The notes under the pieces: generated by a model
Databases searched by the model: none
What the model was told of the DNA's origin: nothing
Seen by the model: the letters and a program-made list of their open reading frames with translations, nothing else
In this document: one piece after another, positions 1-11,346 of the stretch
Layout of the letters: the number at the start of each line of letters is the position of its first letter
Position numbering within the stretch: position 1 is the first letter of the stretch
Program-made: the position numbers and the translations under genes
NCBI GenBank assembly: GCA_015183035.1
Contig: JACZZP010000016.1
Coordinates: 2,145,821 to 2,209,820, forward strand
DNA: 64,000 nt
From: Meloidogyne chitwoodi
Taxonomy: Eukaryota; Nematoda; Chromadorea; Rhabditida; Meloidogynidae
Direction: 5' to 3'

Positions 1-43
1 TGCTTGCCCATAAAGAGAATATACTTTAATTAATTAATTAAAG

Positions 44-449
44 GAACTTTATCTCTAATAATCGCTGTTGGAGTTGCCAGTCTCCTTACTTCGCTAATTA
101 CCGGTAGTTTTTTTTGTAGAGCTGTTAAAAAAATTTTTAGGATGTGTTTGTGCCTTCCGCTGTTGTGGAAATTTATCACCAAATGATGAAAAATCTGCAA
201 GTGGACTTATTGACTCTTCCGCCAGTTTTAGTCTAGTTAGATTACATTTAACATTTTATAATAATTTTAAATATTTTTTAGCCACCAATGAATTGTCAAT
301 TACCTATTACATCTTCAACATTTCGTTCTTCAAATCATCAAGTTTCAATTATGCCTTCCTCTCCTTCGGCCATTCGGCGATCTCCGACTCCCCCTCCCCA
401 GCCTTCACAGCTTAGTTATATGGCATTTTCTGATACTACAATTGTATGA
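44..449 (+). CDS. 3' end of a single-pass membrane protein (partial)
   Basis: Three exons (about 44-103, 141-235, 282-449) splice in frame into the C-terminus of a longer protein that begins outside the window. The first exon encodes a hydrophobic stretch (AVGVASLLTSLIT) that reads as a membrane helix. A cysteine cluster (GCVCAFRCC) follows immediately, the usual place for juxtamembrane palmitoylation. The remaining tail is rich in Ser and Pro, with SPSAIRRSPTPPPQPSQ near the end, and terminates at TGA 447-449. The acceptor of the first exon is inferred because an in-frame TAA lies just upstream of it. The tail suggests a type I receptor or adhesion protein, but no extracellular domain is visible, so the family is unknown. 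Confidence 0.6.
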
Positions 450-513
450 ATAGAAGAAAAAACGTTAAGAAAAGATATTAAAATTTAAATAATTAACATA
501 ATAAAAATTTTCA

Positions 514-2028
514 TCACTTCTGATGGCTTCTGCGCATGTGACTGTCATGTGCTGCATGAGAAGCAAATTGTTTCCCACAAATTGTGCACTGTCATTAATG
601 AATATTTTGTTACTTTAATTTTATTAAACCTTGAAAGGTTTTTCACCACTATGCTGACGTACTTTAATTAAAATTAAATTATTCCCAATATTCTAAAAAT
701 TATTTTACTATGAGTTCGTAGAATAGAGCTTGCAGTGAATGACTTATCACAATGAGGACATTTATAAGGACGTTCTCCAGAATGAGTGCGCATATGCTTA
801 AATATAAAAAAAAAATTAATTTAAACAAAAAAAATTTTTTTGCTAACTTTGCTTAAACTGCTTGACTGAGAAAAAGCTTTTCCGCAAAGCTGACAAATGT
901 GTGGTCTGCGACGTTCATGAACATGAAGAATATGAATGCGCAAACGGCTCTCTAAATTTAGATTGTGAATCTAATTGAACGTTTTATAATAATTATAGTT
1001 TTAAAAATAAATCAAACATTAAAACTCTCACGTTTCTCAAAAGATCTAAATTGAAAATATATATTTCTAAATTTTAGTATGTTCATACCTTAAACAATGT
1101 AAATGTGGACATGGAAAACGGCGCTGGCCATTATCAACACAAGGAGTAAACTTTAGATGTTTATCTCTAAAGGAACATTTTTTAGAATTTTTTTAAATTA
1201 AAAGTTTACAGATAATAAGCATAACTAAATAATTTTCCACAACGATGACAAGCATATCCACGACTTTTATCAATAAAATTGCTACTTGATGCTTCACTAG
1301 CTTGAATTTGGGCATTTTCTTCATTTGTAGGTTCAAAACTTGCTGAAATTTAAATTTTCAATTAAATAGATCATTTTTATAGTAATTAACACCTCTAGGC
1401 TTTTTTCCCTTCTTTGATTGTACTAACATTACTTTGCTAAGATCTTTTAGAACTTTTTCAGTCTTAATATTTGTATTTGCACTAATATCGTCTTTGATGA
1501 GAGCGTTGCCTTTCTTTAAATAAAATGTTATTGAAAAAATAATAATTACTTTATTATTATCAGAATTCTTCAATGCTAAATGATAGCTGTAAAGAAGCAT
1601 TTGGAGAGGCAAATAGTCAGATAATGAGGGATGTGATGGGCCAGTAAATATTGAGGATATAACATCTTCAATATCTAAAATATAATTAAAAGTATCATTT
1701 TAGAATATTTATTTTAACCTTTACTTTCTCTCTTAGTTTTATTTTCATCAACAGAAGATCCAATTATTGAATCAATGCTCAGATTACTTAACAGCTTTTT
1801 CTCATTTCCTGGGGTTGATGAGTGAATTCTGATCAGTGGTGGCATAAATAAATTTATTGAAGGCATAAGGAGCCTCGGAAGAAAAAAAGGACGAAAGTGA
1901 AAGGATTGATAAGGATAATAAAAATTGGGTATGTGAGGAAGAGGTAAAAAGAATGGAAGTGATCGAAGTTGGGGGAAAATGCTTGAAATAGGTGTTTGTA
2001 TTGAATTGGAATAATTTCGACTGTGCAT
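514..2028 (-). CDS. C2H2 zinc-finger transcription factor
   Basis: A minus-strand multi-exon gene starts at ATG 2026-2028 and stops at 514-516. The N-terminal part is low in complexity (Ser, Pro, Phe, Leu). The C-terminal half carries consecutive C2H2 fingers with TGEKP-like linkers: an atypical finger starting CPHLHC, then [16 protein letters not shown], then [16 protein letters not shown], then [16 protein letters not shown] ending [10 protein letters not shown]. Introns of roughly 50 nt cut inside and between fingers. Several junctions, such as RTH-I-RQH and SL-SK-HM, resolve exactly. The junction after CPHLHCL does not resolve to a clean phase, so one exon boundary near 960-1090 is uncertain. 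Tandem C2H2 fingers indicate sequence-specific nuclear DNA binding. I could not assign a named subfamily. Confidence 0.75.
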
Positions 2029-2040
2029 TCTATAGTTTAT

Positions 2041-3144
2041 TGGCTGTAAATAAGCTTAAGGGAATATAAAATGATCTGAATAAATATAGTAATTATTTAA
2101 AATTATTCAAATTCTTAAGGGTCAACAATAAAGAAGTATTAATATGGTGTCAATCGCGCAGCAAAGCACCATTTCACCTACCAATGAAAGCGCTCTAAGC
2201 ACTAAAAGTTTTGTATTCAAGATTAAAGATTTAGAAGTGGCCAATATATCATAGGAGGTCCGTACTCATCCAGTATTTGGTTGTTATTTACTTAAAAAAG
2301 TGTCAAGTACTTGGTTATATGGAGTGAAGAATTAAAAGACAAACTTAACAAGTTTTTCTAAAAATATGGTTGAATGGTGAATAATTATGCATTGAGGACA
2401 ATAAATAGTTGGCCAACACAAACTTAAATTTTCACCTATTCAGCCTAATTCTGCCAAATTAACTGAAAAAAATGGTTGGACCAAATGGAAGATGCTGTAA
2501 TTTTTGGCACAGCAATTCCCTTGATAAGACGCGTAAGGAAATAATAACGGTACTAGAATGCAGTAATATCTCCCTCTCTAGCCCCAATAATTCACTTATC
2601 GAAACACAATATTGAGGGAAGCAAGCATTACATTTAAAGTAAATTAATTTACATAGACTCTTAGAATTATATAAAAATTGGATATTTAGTAGTTAAAAGC
2701 AATATATATAATTATTATTTTTGAATATTTACAGCACTTATTTGTTAGATTTTTATATTAAATGACATCTAAAAATCACATAATATGACAAATTAAACGA
2801 TAGTTCAAATAATAAAAGTTCCGATTTCAATTCTATATATGTACATAAGTATTTTATAATTTGGGTATTAGTAAAATTACTTAATTATCAGTCCGCATCC
2901 TTAAAATATAAAAATGATAGGCAGTATAATATATGAGAATAACTAGAAATTTTATATAAAATATAAGACTGGAATCGGAGAGTTATAATCAGAAAATAAG
3001 ATAAATAAATAGAACCAGAAAATAATCTTATAATTATTATGAAAATTACAAGTTTTTTAAAGAAATGGCGCCAACAAATGCGAAAAAAGTTAACAAAATA
3101 ACTACAAAATTGTAAACATATATAAAAAATTATTAAAAAAAATG
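2041..3144. other. Intergenic stretch with no recognised feature
   Basis: This is AT-rich sequence between the zinc-finger start and the 3' end of the SPEN-like gene. The 5' part is the likely promoter side of the zinc-finger gene. I see no coding frame, RNA gene or repeat I can support. Confidence 0.5.
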
Positions 3145-6100
3145 TCAGGAGTTGGTCAAAATTATAAAAAGATAACCTGCCCCAAGAAAATCAACCTTCT
3201 TTAAAATCTCTGGTGCGTTCCTTAGCAATAATGTCCTGCTTAATTCACTAGGTGGAAAAATATGAGCAACGCAACCTTGGTGATGCTATAAAAAATAAAT
3301 TATATTTTTTAAAAATATTATTTAACCGAATTAACAATTCCAGCTGAATTTTTAGAGCTATAATAATCAATAAACGATGTTGCCATCTTCTGAACTTGTA
3401 CAGAAACATCATTACGATCCCGTCCACAAGGTAGACAAATTAAGGCCACATGGTTTTCTTCTCGCTCCATTTTACGCATTACATTATCCAATTGAGACTG
3501 TTCTAAACGCATCCGTTGATTTACTCGAAGCAAAGGAATGCCCTGATCATTAAAGGAAACTAGCTCGTGATTCATTCGTTCCACAAGTTGTTCATTCCCA
3601 CAAACCTAGAAGTAAAAAATGTTCACATTCGCTAATTAAGATGGAGTTAATGATATATCCAAAATGGAACTAAAATAATTTACCTATTCTAGGTCTAATC
3701 GTAAGTTTCGAAATTTAAGTCAAAATAATAATACGTTTGAAAATATTTGTGGAGTATAATGCACGTGATGTAAAAGAAAAAGTAAAAAAACCTTATGCAT
3801 TTGCACAAGTGTATCGGCATTTTTCATGGCCAACTGCCCTTGCCAAACAATGGGATAACTTCCTTGAACCTACAAAAAATTAAAATAAATTTCTATAAAA
3901 GCAAAAACATACACAATGTTGTCTTTTTTGCTGGTGTGGTTGAGAGGGTTGAGGTGGCTGAAAAGATGAAAGCTGCTCTCCAAACTGAAAAATAATTTAA
4001 CTATTATGTCTAATTGTAAGTTACAAAAATTAGACAAAATTAATAATGCATATTTAAAAAATAAAAAGGAAAGATATTAAAAACCTTATGCATGTGCACA
4101 ATTGTGTCGGCATTTTTAATGGCCAACTGCTCTTGCCACGTATTTGGAAAACTTTTTTGAGTCTACAAAAAGATTAATTAAATTTTTATAAACGCAGGGA
4201 CATACAACACTATGTTGTCTGTTTTCCTGATGTTCTTGAGAGAACTGATGTGGTTGAACGGCTGAAAGTTGCTGGACAATAGGTGTTGTTTGAGTTGTAC
4301 TACAGAATCCTTGTTTTTGGAAGGGATTTACAGACTGGACATGCGGAAGAGGTGTAGCAAACTGGGTTGCAGAAAACTTAGATGCGGCAGATTGTGCTGC
4401 GGCAAACTGGGCTGCTGCAAACTGGACGTGTGGAAGACTAGGCTGTGGCAAACTCGACTGCGGCAGACTGGTTTGGAGCAAATTCGGCTGCTGTAAACTG
4501 AGCTGTGGCAAACTGTGTTGTAGATTGGACTGTTGAAAACTGAGCTGCGGCATACTGGGCTGTAAAGTATTATGTTGTGACAAAATGTGTTGTGGTAGAT
4601 TGGACTGTGGAAAACTGAGCTGCGGCATACTGGGCTGTAGCGTACTATGTTGTGGTAGAATAGACTGCGTCAAACTATGTTGTGGTAGATTTGACTGTGG
4701 AAAACTGAGCTGCGGCATACTGGGCTGTTGAAAACTGTGTTGTTGCAAACTGGGAGTGGAAGACTGGGTTGTGGCAAACTGGATTTCTGACGATTTATTA
4801 TTTCTTTGTATTGCCTTCATTTCAACAATAGATTCGTTTCTATGTAGTTTGTCATATTCCTCTCCAAATTTAACAGAAGGATTTATGCTTGCAATATCAT
4901 CTGGTTCCTCTTGATTGGAAGAATATTCACCAAACACAACAGGAAGGGAAGACGTAGTCTTTGAATCATCAAACTGAGATTGAGTTTGCTGCTTGATTGT
5001 TTCAGAAACACTTTTGCTAAAAGTATGCTGCTTCTCCTGATTAGAAATTTGTTTGTCAGAAGCCTGGGCAGTCCCAATTTGTTCAGGAATCTGTTTTGTA
5101 TTAAATTTTAGAGAAGTTTCTTCGTTTTGTTGTTGCTCTTTTAACACATTAGCGTCAATTTCAACAAATCCAGTAGCTATAGAGACCTCTTCCAATCTAA
5201 CAGACGTATTAATGCTTGCTATAACATCGAGTTCCTCATGATTTGCAGAACATTCACCAGATAAGGTAGACGTGGTCTTTAAATCATCAAACTGAAATTG
5301 TGTTTGCTACTTAATTTTAATAGTTGTAGAAACCTTTTTGTTAAGAGTATGTTGCTTCTGATTAGAAATTTGTTCTTCACAAGTCGGAGCAGCCATAATT
5401 TGTTCAGGAATCTGTTTTGTATGAGATTTTAGTGAAGTTTTATCATGTTCTTGTTGTTCTTTTAACAAATGAGCATCAATATCAACAAATCCAGTGGGTA
5501 TGACAACCTCTTCAAATCTAACAGAAGGATTAATACTTGCAATAGCATCGAGTTCTTCTTGATTGGAAGAGTATTCATCAAATAAGGTAGACGTGGTCTT
5601 TAAATCATCAAACTGAAATTGTGTTTGCTACTATTTTAATAGTTATAGAAACCTTTTTGTTAAAAGTATGTTGTTCAACTTGATTAGAAATTTGTTTTTC
5701 ACAAGTCGGAGCAGTCACAATTTGTTCAGGAATCTGCTTTATGCGAGATTTTAGAGAAGGTTCATCATTTTCTTGTTGTTCTTTTAAGACATTAGCGTCA
5801 ATTTCAACAAATCCAGTGGCTATAACAACCTCTTCCAATCTAACAGAAGGATTAATACTTGCAATAGCATCGAGTTCTTCTTGATTGGAAGAGTATTCAT
5901 CAAATATAGTAGACGTGGTTTTTGAATCATCAAACTGAAATTGTGTTTGCTACTTGTTTTAATATTATAGAAACCTTTTTGTTAAGTGTATGTTGCTTCT
6001 CTTGATTAGAAATTTGTTTGTCACAAGTCTGAGAAGTCACAATTTGTTCAGGTATATGTTTAATGTGAGATTTTAGAGATGTTTCATCATTTTCTTGTTG

Positions 6101-9100
6101 TTCTTTTAAGACATTAGCGTCAATTTCAACAAATCCAGTGGCTATAACGACCATTTGTGTTTCATTTAGCTAAAAATAAAAATTTTCAACAGATAAAGTT
6201 AATTATTATTCCTATAAAATTAATCTTAAATTTTACAACCTTTTCTTTCTTATCAATTATCCTATCTGATTGTGAGAAAAAGGCATTGTGAGAAGTGGAT
6301 GGAGCAAGTTTCAATTTCTTGGAATCCGAAGCACAGACTTTATCAGTAAGTTTATCTAACTTCGTTTCTAGATTTTCATGAGAGATCTTTTTAGTTTCTT
6401 TTTTATTAAATCTATTATATGTACATAAAGACTCTCGTTCTAATTTCCTCTTTCGTTCTATATTAGTTTTCTTCTCTACTACGACATTTGATTCATTTTT
6501 CAATCTACGAGGTTTTTTGATGTTTGTCATAACACTAACTTTTCTATTATCCGACTTTTCCTCTGTTTTAATTTCGTCGTGATCATTCTTCTTTTTTTCC
6601 ACAATTGAATCACAATTAAGTTGTACATTCGACCTAGCTTCATTTTTGTATTCATCTTGATCGGAATCTTCGCCAAACACGTCCACCATTGAAAATTTGG
6701 CAATTTTTTTCTATATTTATGAAAAAATATATAAAAATTTCATTTATTTTGTTTAAAAATATACCGGCACATGTTTTTTGAATACTGGAAAGCCCCTAGG
6801 TGCTGCCCGCACATCTTCATCAGAAGTATCATTACTACTAGTACTGCTACTTGAAACTGATGAATTTAAAGATGAAGAGCATGAATCTGGCAATGAGTCC
6901 AACTTTTTAGAAGTCAATTGATGTTGACCTTCTTTAGCTGTTTCAACTAAGGAAGCTAATTTCTGAAAAACTAATTTTAAGAAATTTTTCTTATACTTAG
7001 TTTGCCTGGTCCAAATCATCTTTGTGCCCATCCATTGAACGGGGTGAGCTGGATCGATGTTTAATAAATTCTGCTTGCAACTAAATTAAGATTTTAAGTT
7101 TTTCATATAAATTTTTACAAAACCTTTTGAACTATCTTATCTCCAACTCTTCCAGGCTCTTCATTATCGCTTTTCTCATCAGCGCTAACACGCAAACTCC
7201 ATTCTCCACTCGAAGAAGACTCCTTTGATTCAAAAGTAGCATCTGCCAATCTTTCTTTTTCAATTCTTTCCATCATTGTAGGTTTTTTTGGAGCAATTTG
7301 CGGCCTTTTTATTGACGATACGATTTCATCCATTTTATGACATTCTCTTTTATCAGAATCTTGTTTAACAATTTCCATAAAATTATCATCTACTAATTCG
7401 TTGTTTTTATCAACATCAGAATGATAATGATTTTCTTCTTCCCTTTTAATTTGTAAATTTAGAGTTTCGGAAGATAATGGTTTATCTCTCTTGCTTTCAT
7501 CAGAATCTGATGATGAGCTACTTAGTCTAACACGGTTCAATTCCTTTTTCTGTAAATTATGAAAGGCTTCATATGTTATAGATAATAAAATAATAAATAA
7601 CCTTTTTTGTTTTTTTCTCACGCAATTGTTCTAAGGCTTGTGACTTTTTTCTTTCATCGTCAGGTCTCTGAGATGATCGACGTTTAACACGATCATACAT
7701 TGACATACCAAAATTTGCTCCTGACCTTATAGCTTCAAGCATTCGTTTCTGTTCATCCAAATCAACATCCCAAAGAATTGTAGAAGTATCAATATCACTT
7801 CCATCACTATCAGAGCTGATTGAAGACTCGTGTTTTCTCATTTGATGATGTCCCCTCTTTTTTTGTAGATGCTTTCCGTCTGTTTGTGATATGGAATCAT
7901 GTTCAGAAGCTCCCTTCTTTTTAGTTATTGACTTTAATTGATCCTAAATTTTTAATTATATTATACTCATGATGAGGAAAATATGTGAAAATGGTCGATG
8001 GAATTGAACCATCACAGAAAGGGCCTAAACCAGAGCACAACCGACTGCGCCATAATCCAACTATTTATAGGTCATTTTTATTCACTCATATATATATATT
8101 TTTCGAGCATACGGACATAACAAATTAAAAATTATTAATAAAAATTTTCTTACCTTACTACCAACAGAAAATGCCTTTGGTTTTCTCATTTCTTCATACT
8201 CTTTAAATTTTTCATCTTTTGAAGACATAATTTTCTTTGGGATTACAATGGTGGAAGATGAAGTTGACGGCATTTTGGGAAGAGTTTGTTGCTTAATGTT
8301 GGCTTTTAAATGATCTTTCTTTTCAAGATTTTTATCTTTGTCCTTTATTTTCTTATTGTTAGCAGAAAGATCTGCTGATGTTGTAGTAAATAAAGTTGAT
8401 GGTGTTAGGGATTTCTTCGGATCATTTTTCTTAAATAAGTTTATGTAAAAAAGGATGCAATTAAAAGGAATAATTTTTGCTATGCGATTATAAAAATTAA
8501 CAATTTTAGACTGGGCAAGAAAATTAATACCGATTTGGAAATTGTAGATAAAGTCTTGTTCTGTTGTTGAATGGGAGGTACTTCTGTAGGTTTTTTTGGA
8601 ATCAATGATGATTTTTTTAAAGGTTGTGGAGAAGTGTTACCGATATCATCTTTTTCAATAATTGATTTGGAAATCGAGGTAGTTCCACGACACTTTTGTT
8701 GAGAGTTGCTAATAAGGCTTCTTGATTGAATGTCAAAATCGACAATAGATTCGTGCTGTTTAACAAGAGGTGATGAACATTCTTCAGTAGAATGAGTAAT
8801 GCTGTTAGAAGAAGATGCACGTTGCCTAATAATGGGAGCTAAACAGCTTTTCTGTTGCATTTGTTGTTTAGGTGTACAGACATTACTGGATTCGATCAAC
8901 GTTTTAGAGGGTAATGTATTTCTGAAATTATATAAAATATTTGTAGAAAAGTTTGAATATTAAATAATATGCGTAATAGCAAAAAAAGTTAACCTTCTTT
9001 CATGAAAGTCAATATTAGCCGATGTAGAATCTTCGCGAGATATATTGTGCAAATTAATTAATCGATGTTGTTGATCATTATGCTTATCTCGGTTAATTTC

Positions 9101-10464
9101 TGTATTTGAAACATCAGAATCTGCATTTTGTTGATGTAAAAAATCCCCGCTTAAACTGGAGCAATGACTTGCGGAAGTAACAGAAAACATATCAAGAAGT
9201 TGTTTCATCTCTTGTTCCATTTTTTGAATATTAATTTCCTTTGTGTCCATCTGTGGTTTCTAAAATTTTAAAATTATTGATTGAGTGTAAAAACCTTTGT
9301 CTGTTTCAAGCTCATTTTTCGTGCATCGATTTTATCATTAACTTCTTTGAACAAAGCACTAGTCTTGCTCAATGAACGTAAAGTCAGCGACAATTTACTA
9401 ACTTCATTTCTCATGTTCCTTTCTTCTATTGAATTTCTTCGACTTCCATCTAATTCGTGTTTTTGTATTACTCCTCCGCATGGTATCGTTGTGTGCGGTG
9501 TTCCAATAACAGAATCCCCACTAGTCGAAACACTTGCATCTTTTGTTTTTGAATCCGATTGTCTCAAAAATCGTAGCTTCTCTTCTGGACTCTCACGCTT
9601 GAGAAGTTTAGATTTAAGCGCAAATAGCGGCAAATCTAAATCCATAACTTCTTTTCTTTCTTCCTTATGTCGTTTTCTAGGATCAGTTAATGAAGGATCA
9701 AGTCGATTTAATGGAATATTAACATGGCGGAGAAAAACAGTCCGAAGACGTGCAGTCAATGAACATGAGCCACCAGAAGTCGACGGTAGGCAGGAGTCAG
9801 TTGTATCTTAGAAATAGTTATTTATTATAAAAAGGTAAATAAAAACCTTTTTTCTGACAATGAATTGAAGTTTGAGCTTGACCTGTAGTTGCATGCTTTT
9901 CAGATTTTATCGATGACACTTTTTCACCTTTTTGAACAAGATGAAGCCTTGAATTGCTACCTTTTTGTTCTTCTTCCTTTTGTGGTTTGTCATTTGTCTC
10001 ATCATTAAATGAACAGGTAGAGCAACTAAAATTTATATTTTTATATTGTGAATGTAATAAAAACCTTTCTGAGCAAGAACGTGATGTACATGAATTAGAT
10101 GAACAAGAGGAGTAAGTGCTAGTAGAAGAAGAATAAGTGCTAGTAGAATATGTACTTGTAGAATAAGTGCTAGTAGAAGATTTTTCCCTTAAAGAAGTGA
10201 TTTTGTCAGATTCTACTCGATCCATTCGTTTAGGTGGAACAGGCGGAGGTGGAAGAATAGATCCAGATCGCGAACCTCGAAATATTTTTTTATAGCAATT
10301 TATAAAGGAAAACCTGGTTTTGAACGTTCATGACTTCCATGACTTTTCTTATTTTTGGACATTCCAGTTTGGCGATTTCTTCTACTCGATTTTGTCATGC
10401 CATTCTCGCGAATAAATCGTTTGCCTGAATGATATCCGGAAGTTTGAGAATTTGAATTTTTCAT
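3145..10464 (-). CDS. din-1: SPEN/SHARP-family transcriptional co-repressor, DIN-1-like
   Basis: A long minus-strand gene of many exons. The start is ATG 10462-10464, just after a good acceptor at about 10516. The stop is TGA 3145-3147. The C-terminus is a SPOC domain: YPIVWQGQLAMKNADT, then NEQLVERMNHELVSF, IPLLRVNQRMRL, VALICLPCGRD, then YYSSKNSAGIV, CVAHIFPPSEL and the terminal LFIILTNS. In SPEN/SHARP proteins this domain recruits co-repressors, and in C. elegans the family member is DIN-1, partner of the nuclear receptor DAF-12. The rest is disordered Ser/Lys/Glu-rich sequence with a PPPPVPPKR stretch, STSTYS repeats, four tandem repeats of about 320 bp and a Gln/Pro/Leu minisatellite. 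No RRM domains are visible, so this resembles a short DIN-1 form. RRM exons further upstream cannot be excluded. Confidence 0.75.
3792..4162 (-). repeat. Tandem duplication of the exon pair at the start of the SPOC domain
   Basis: Two exons of identical length (78 nt, phase 0) at 4085-4162 and 3792-3869 encode diverged versions of the same segment: FPNTWQEQLAIKNADTIVHMHK and YPIVWQGQLAMKNADTLVQMHK. Each is preceded by a Gln/His-rich exon end (QPHQ...QHSV and QPHQ...QHC). The linking 72-nt exon lies at 3913-3984. All junctions keep the frame, so the exons could be used in series or as alternatives. Only the 3' copy keeps the WQG usual in SPOC domains. Confidence 0.75.
4390..4790 (-). repeat. 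Coding minisatellite, Ser-Leu-Pro-Gln repeats
   Basis: Within the SPEN-like gene, short tandem variants encode units such as SMPQLSFPQSNLPQHSL, QPSLPHVQ and FAAAQ. The DNA shows repeated ctgtggcaaactg- and tgttgtggtaga-like words. It is in frame and forms part of a long Gln-rich disordered segment. Confidence 0.8.
4880..6154 (-). repeat. Four tandem exon-intron repeats of about 320 bp in the SPEN-like gene
   Basis: Four copies encode variants of IATGFVEIDANVLKEQQ, then IPEQI, then KQISNQ..QHT, then FDDSKTTS, then NQEE..IASINPSVR. In copies 1-3 a short intron (5935-5974, 5613-5652, 5292-5333; 40, 40 and 42 nt) separates the QHT part from FDD. The homologous 38 nt in copy 4 (4974-5011) must be translated, because splicing it would bring in a TGA. 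Confidence 0.85.
7991..8058 (-). other. tRNA-like relic inside an intron of the SPEN-like gene
   Basis: The minus strand shows a D-arm-like GGCGCAGTCGGTTGTGC and, 18 nt further on, a T-arm-like GATGGTTCAATTCCATC. The 5' and 3' acceptor strands do not pair and no clean anticodon stem is visible. This is a decayed tRNA or tRNA-derived fragment, not a functional gene. Confidence 0.45.
10077..10200 (-). repeat. Coding microsatellite, STSTYS repeats
   Basis: An 18-bp-like unit (tagtagaagaataagtgc and variants) encodes Ser-Thr-Ser-Thr-Tyr-Ser repeats followed by a Ser/Cys-rich tail near the N-terminus of the SPEN-like protein. Confidence 0.75.
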
Positions 10465-10501
10465 CAAAACGAGGTCGAGGTAGAAAGAATATACATACAA
10501 T

Positions 10502-10513
10502 TAATGGTACATA
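10502..10513 (-). other. Minimal upstream ORF in the SPEN-like leader
   Basis: Just downstream of the likely acceptor (tttttattaacag, about 10516), the leader holds ATG TAC CAT TAA. This three-codon ORF precedes the main ATG at 10464 and could reduce initiation there. Confidence 0.4.
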
Positions 10514-10566
10514 ATATCTGTTAATAAAAATCTATACAAAAAAAAAACAAAAAAATCATATATGTA

Positions 10567-10798
10567 TGTAAAATTCTCTCTTATCATCACACACACTTTC
10601 ATTTTTTATGCATCTCTGAACGGCTCCGACTCAAAACGGCCATCCCCGGTTTTAAAAGATGGCTGTAGAGACAGACATAAAGAATATGCGGTAAATTCTG
10701 CCTGTCAGTGCCTTAAACCGGGGATGCCCAGTTGAGTCGGAGAACGGTTAGAGATGTATAAAAATGAAAGAGCTTGAAGATAAGAGAGCATTTTACCC
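10567..10798. mobile_element. Foldback element (long imperfect inverted repeat)
   Basis: Two arms of roughly 80-90 bp pair as an imperfect inverted repeat around a short centre. The left arm reads gtaaaattctctcttatc ... tttcattttttatgcatctctgaac ... ctccgactc ... ccatccccggttt. The right arm is the complement of the same series. I could not find a convincing target-site duplication. It sits between the SPEN-like gene start and the next minus-strand gene. Confidence 0.7.
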
Positions 10799-11346
10799 GC
10801 AGATAGAGTCATTCCTAACTCTAATACTAGTTATAAAACGAGAGAATGAGGGTTTGAAGGGTCCACAAATATTTTCTCCTTATTTTAATACTCAATTGTT
10901 CTTATTTCACTCTTACACTATTTCCTTAAGTACACGAAATTTTCAAAACCGCTTAAATTCCTCTTAACTGAGAACTAAAATAGATTGCTTTCTCGGTGGA
11001 CAAACTAAAATATTTTCTATCCCTTGATTAGAATCCGTTATAAATTATATACTTCTCCAAATTAGGCGAATGATAGAACACGTAGAATATATTGATTTTC
11101 TAAGAGGCCGAGAATTGAAATATATGTATGTAGCATTCACCTAGAAGATCAACCTTATAAGATCAATGCAAGGATTATCAGCTCTTAAATGATAATATTA
11201 TTTTCTTTTCCTGTTATGAATTATATCTTTTAATCCGGGATTTATTATGAAGAAATATGTTTAAAAAAAGTTTTAATTTTAATTAAATAACAAAAAGTAA
11301 AATAGATAAAATAAAAAAGATTTTTAATATATTATATTTATTAGTT
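10799..11346. other. Intergenic region without recognised genes
   Basis: AT-rich sequence downstream of the small membrane-protein gene at 11347-11889 and upstream of the SPEN-like gene. It probably holds the 3' UTR of the former and distal promoter of the latter. No conserved coding frame is seen. Confidence 0.5.

Noticed and set aside
2140..2640. Possible structured RNA gene (moderate GC patch between 2140 and 2600)
   Set aside because: No recognisable 5S, tRNA, snRNA or spliced-leader box or stem could be traced.
9281..9811. Long plus-strand open frame of 176 codons
   Set aside because: It is the antisense of a coding exon of the SPEN-like gene (RLDPSLTDPRKRHKEERKE). Its amino-acid make-up has no family features.
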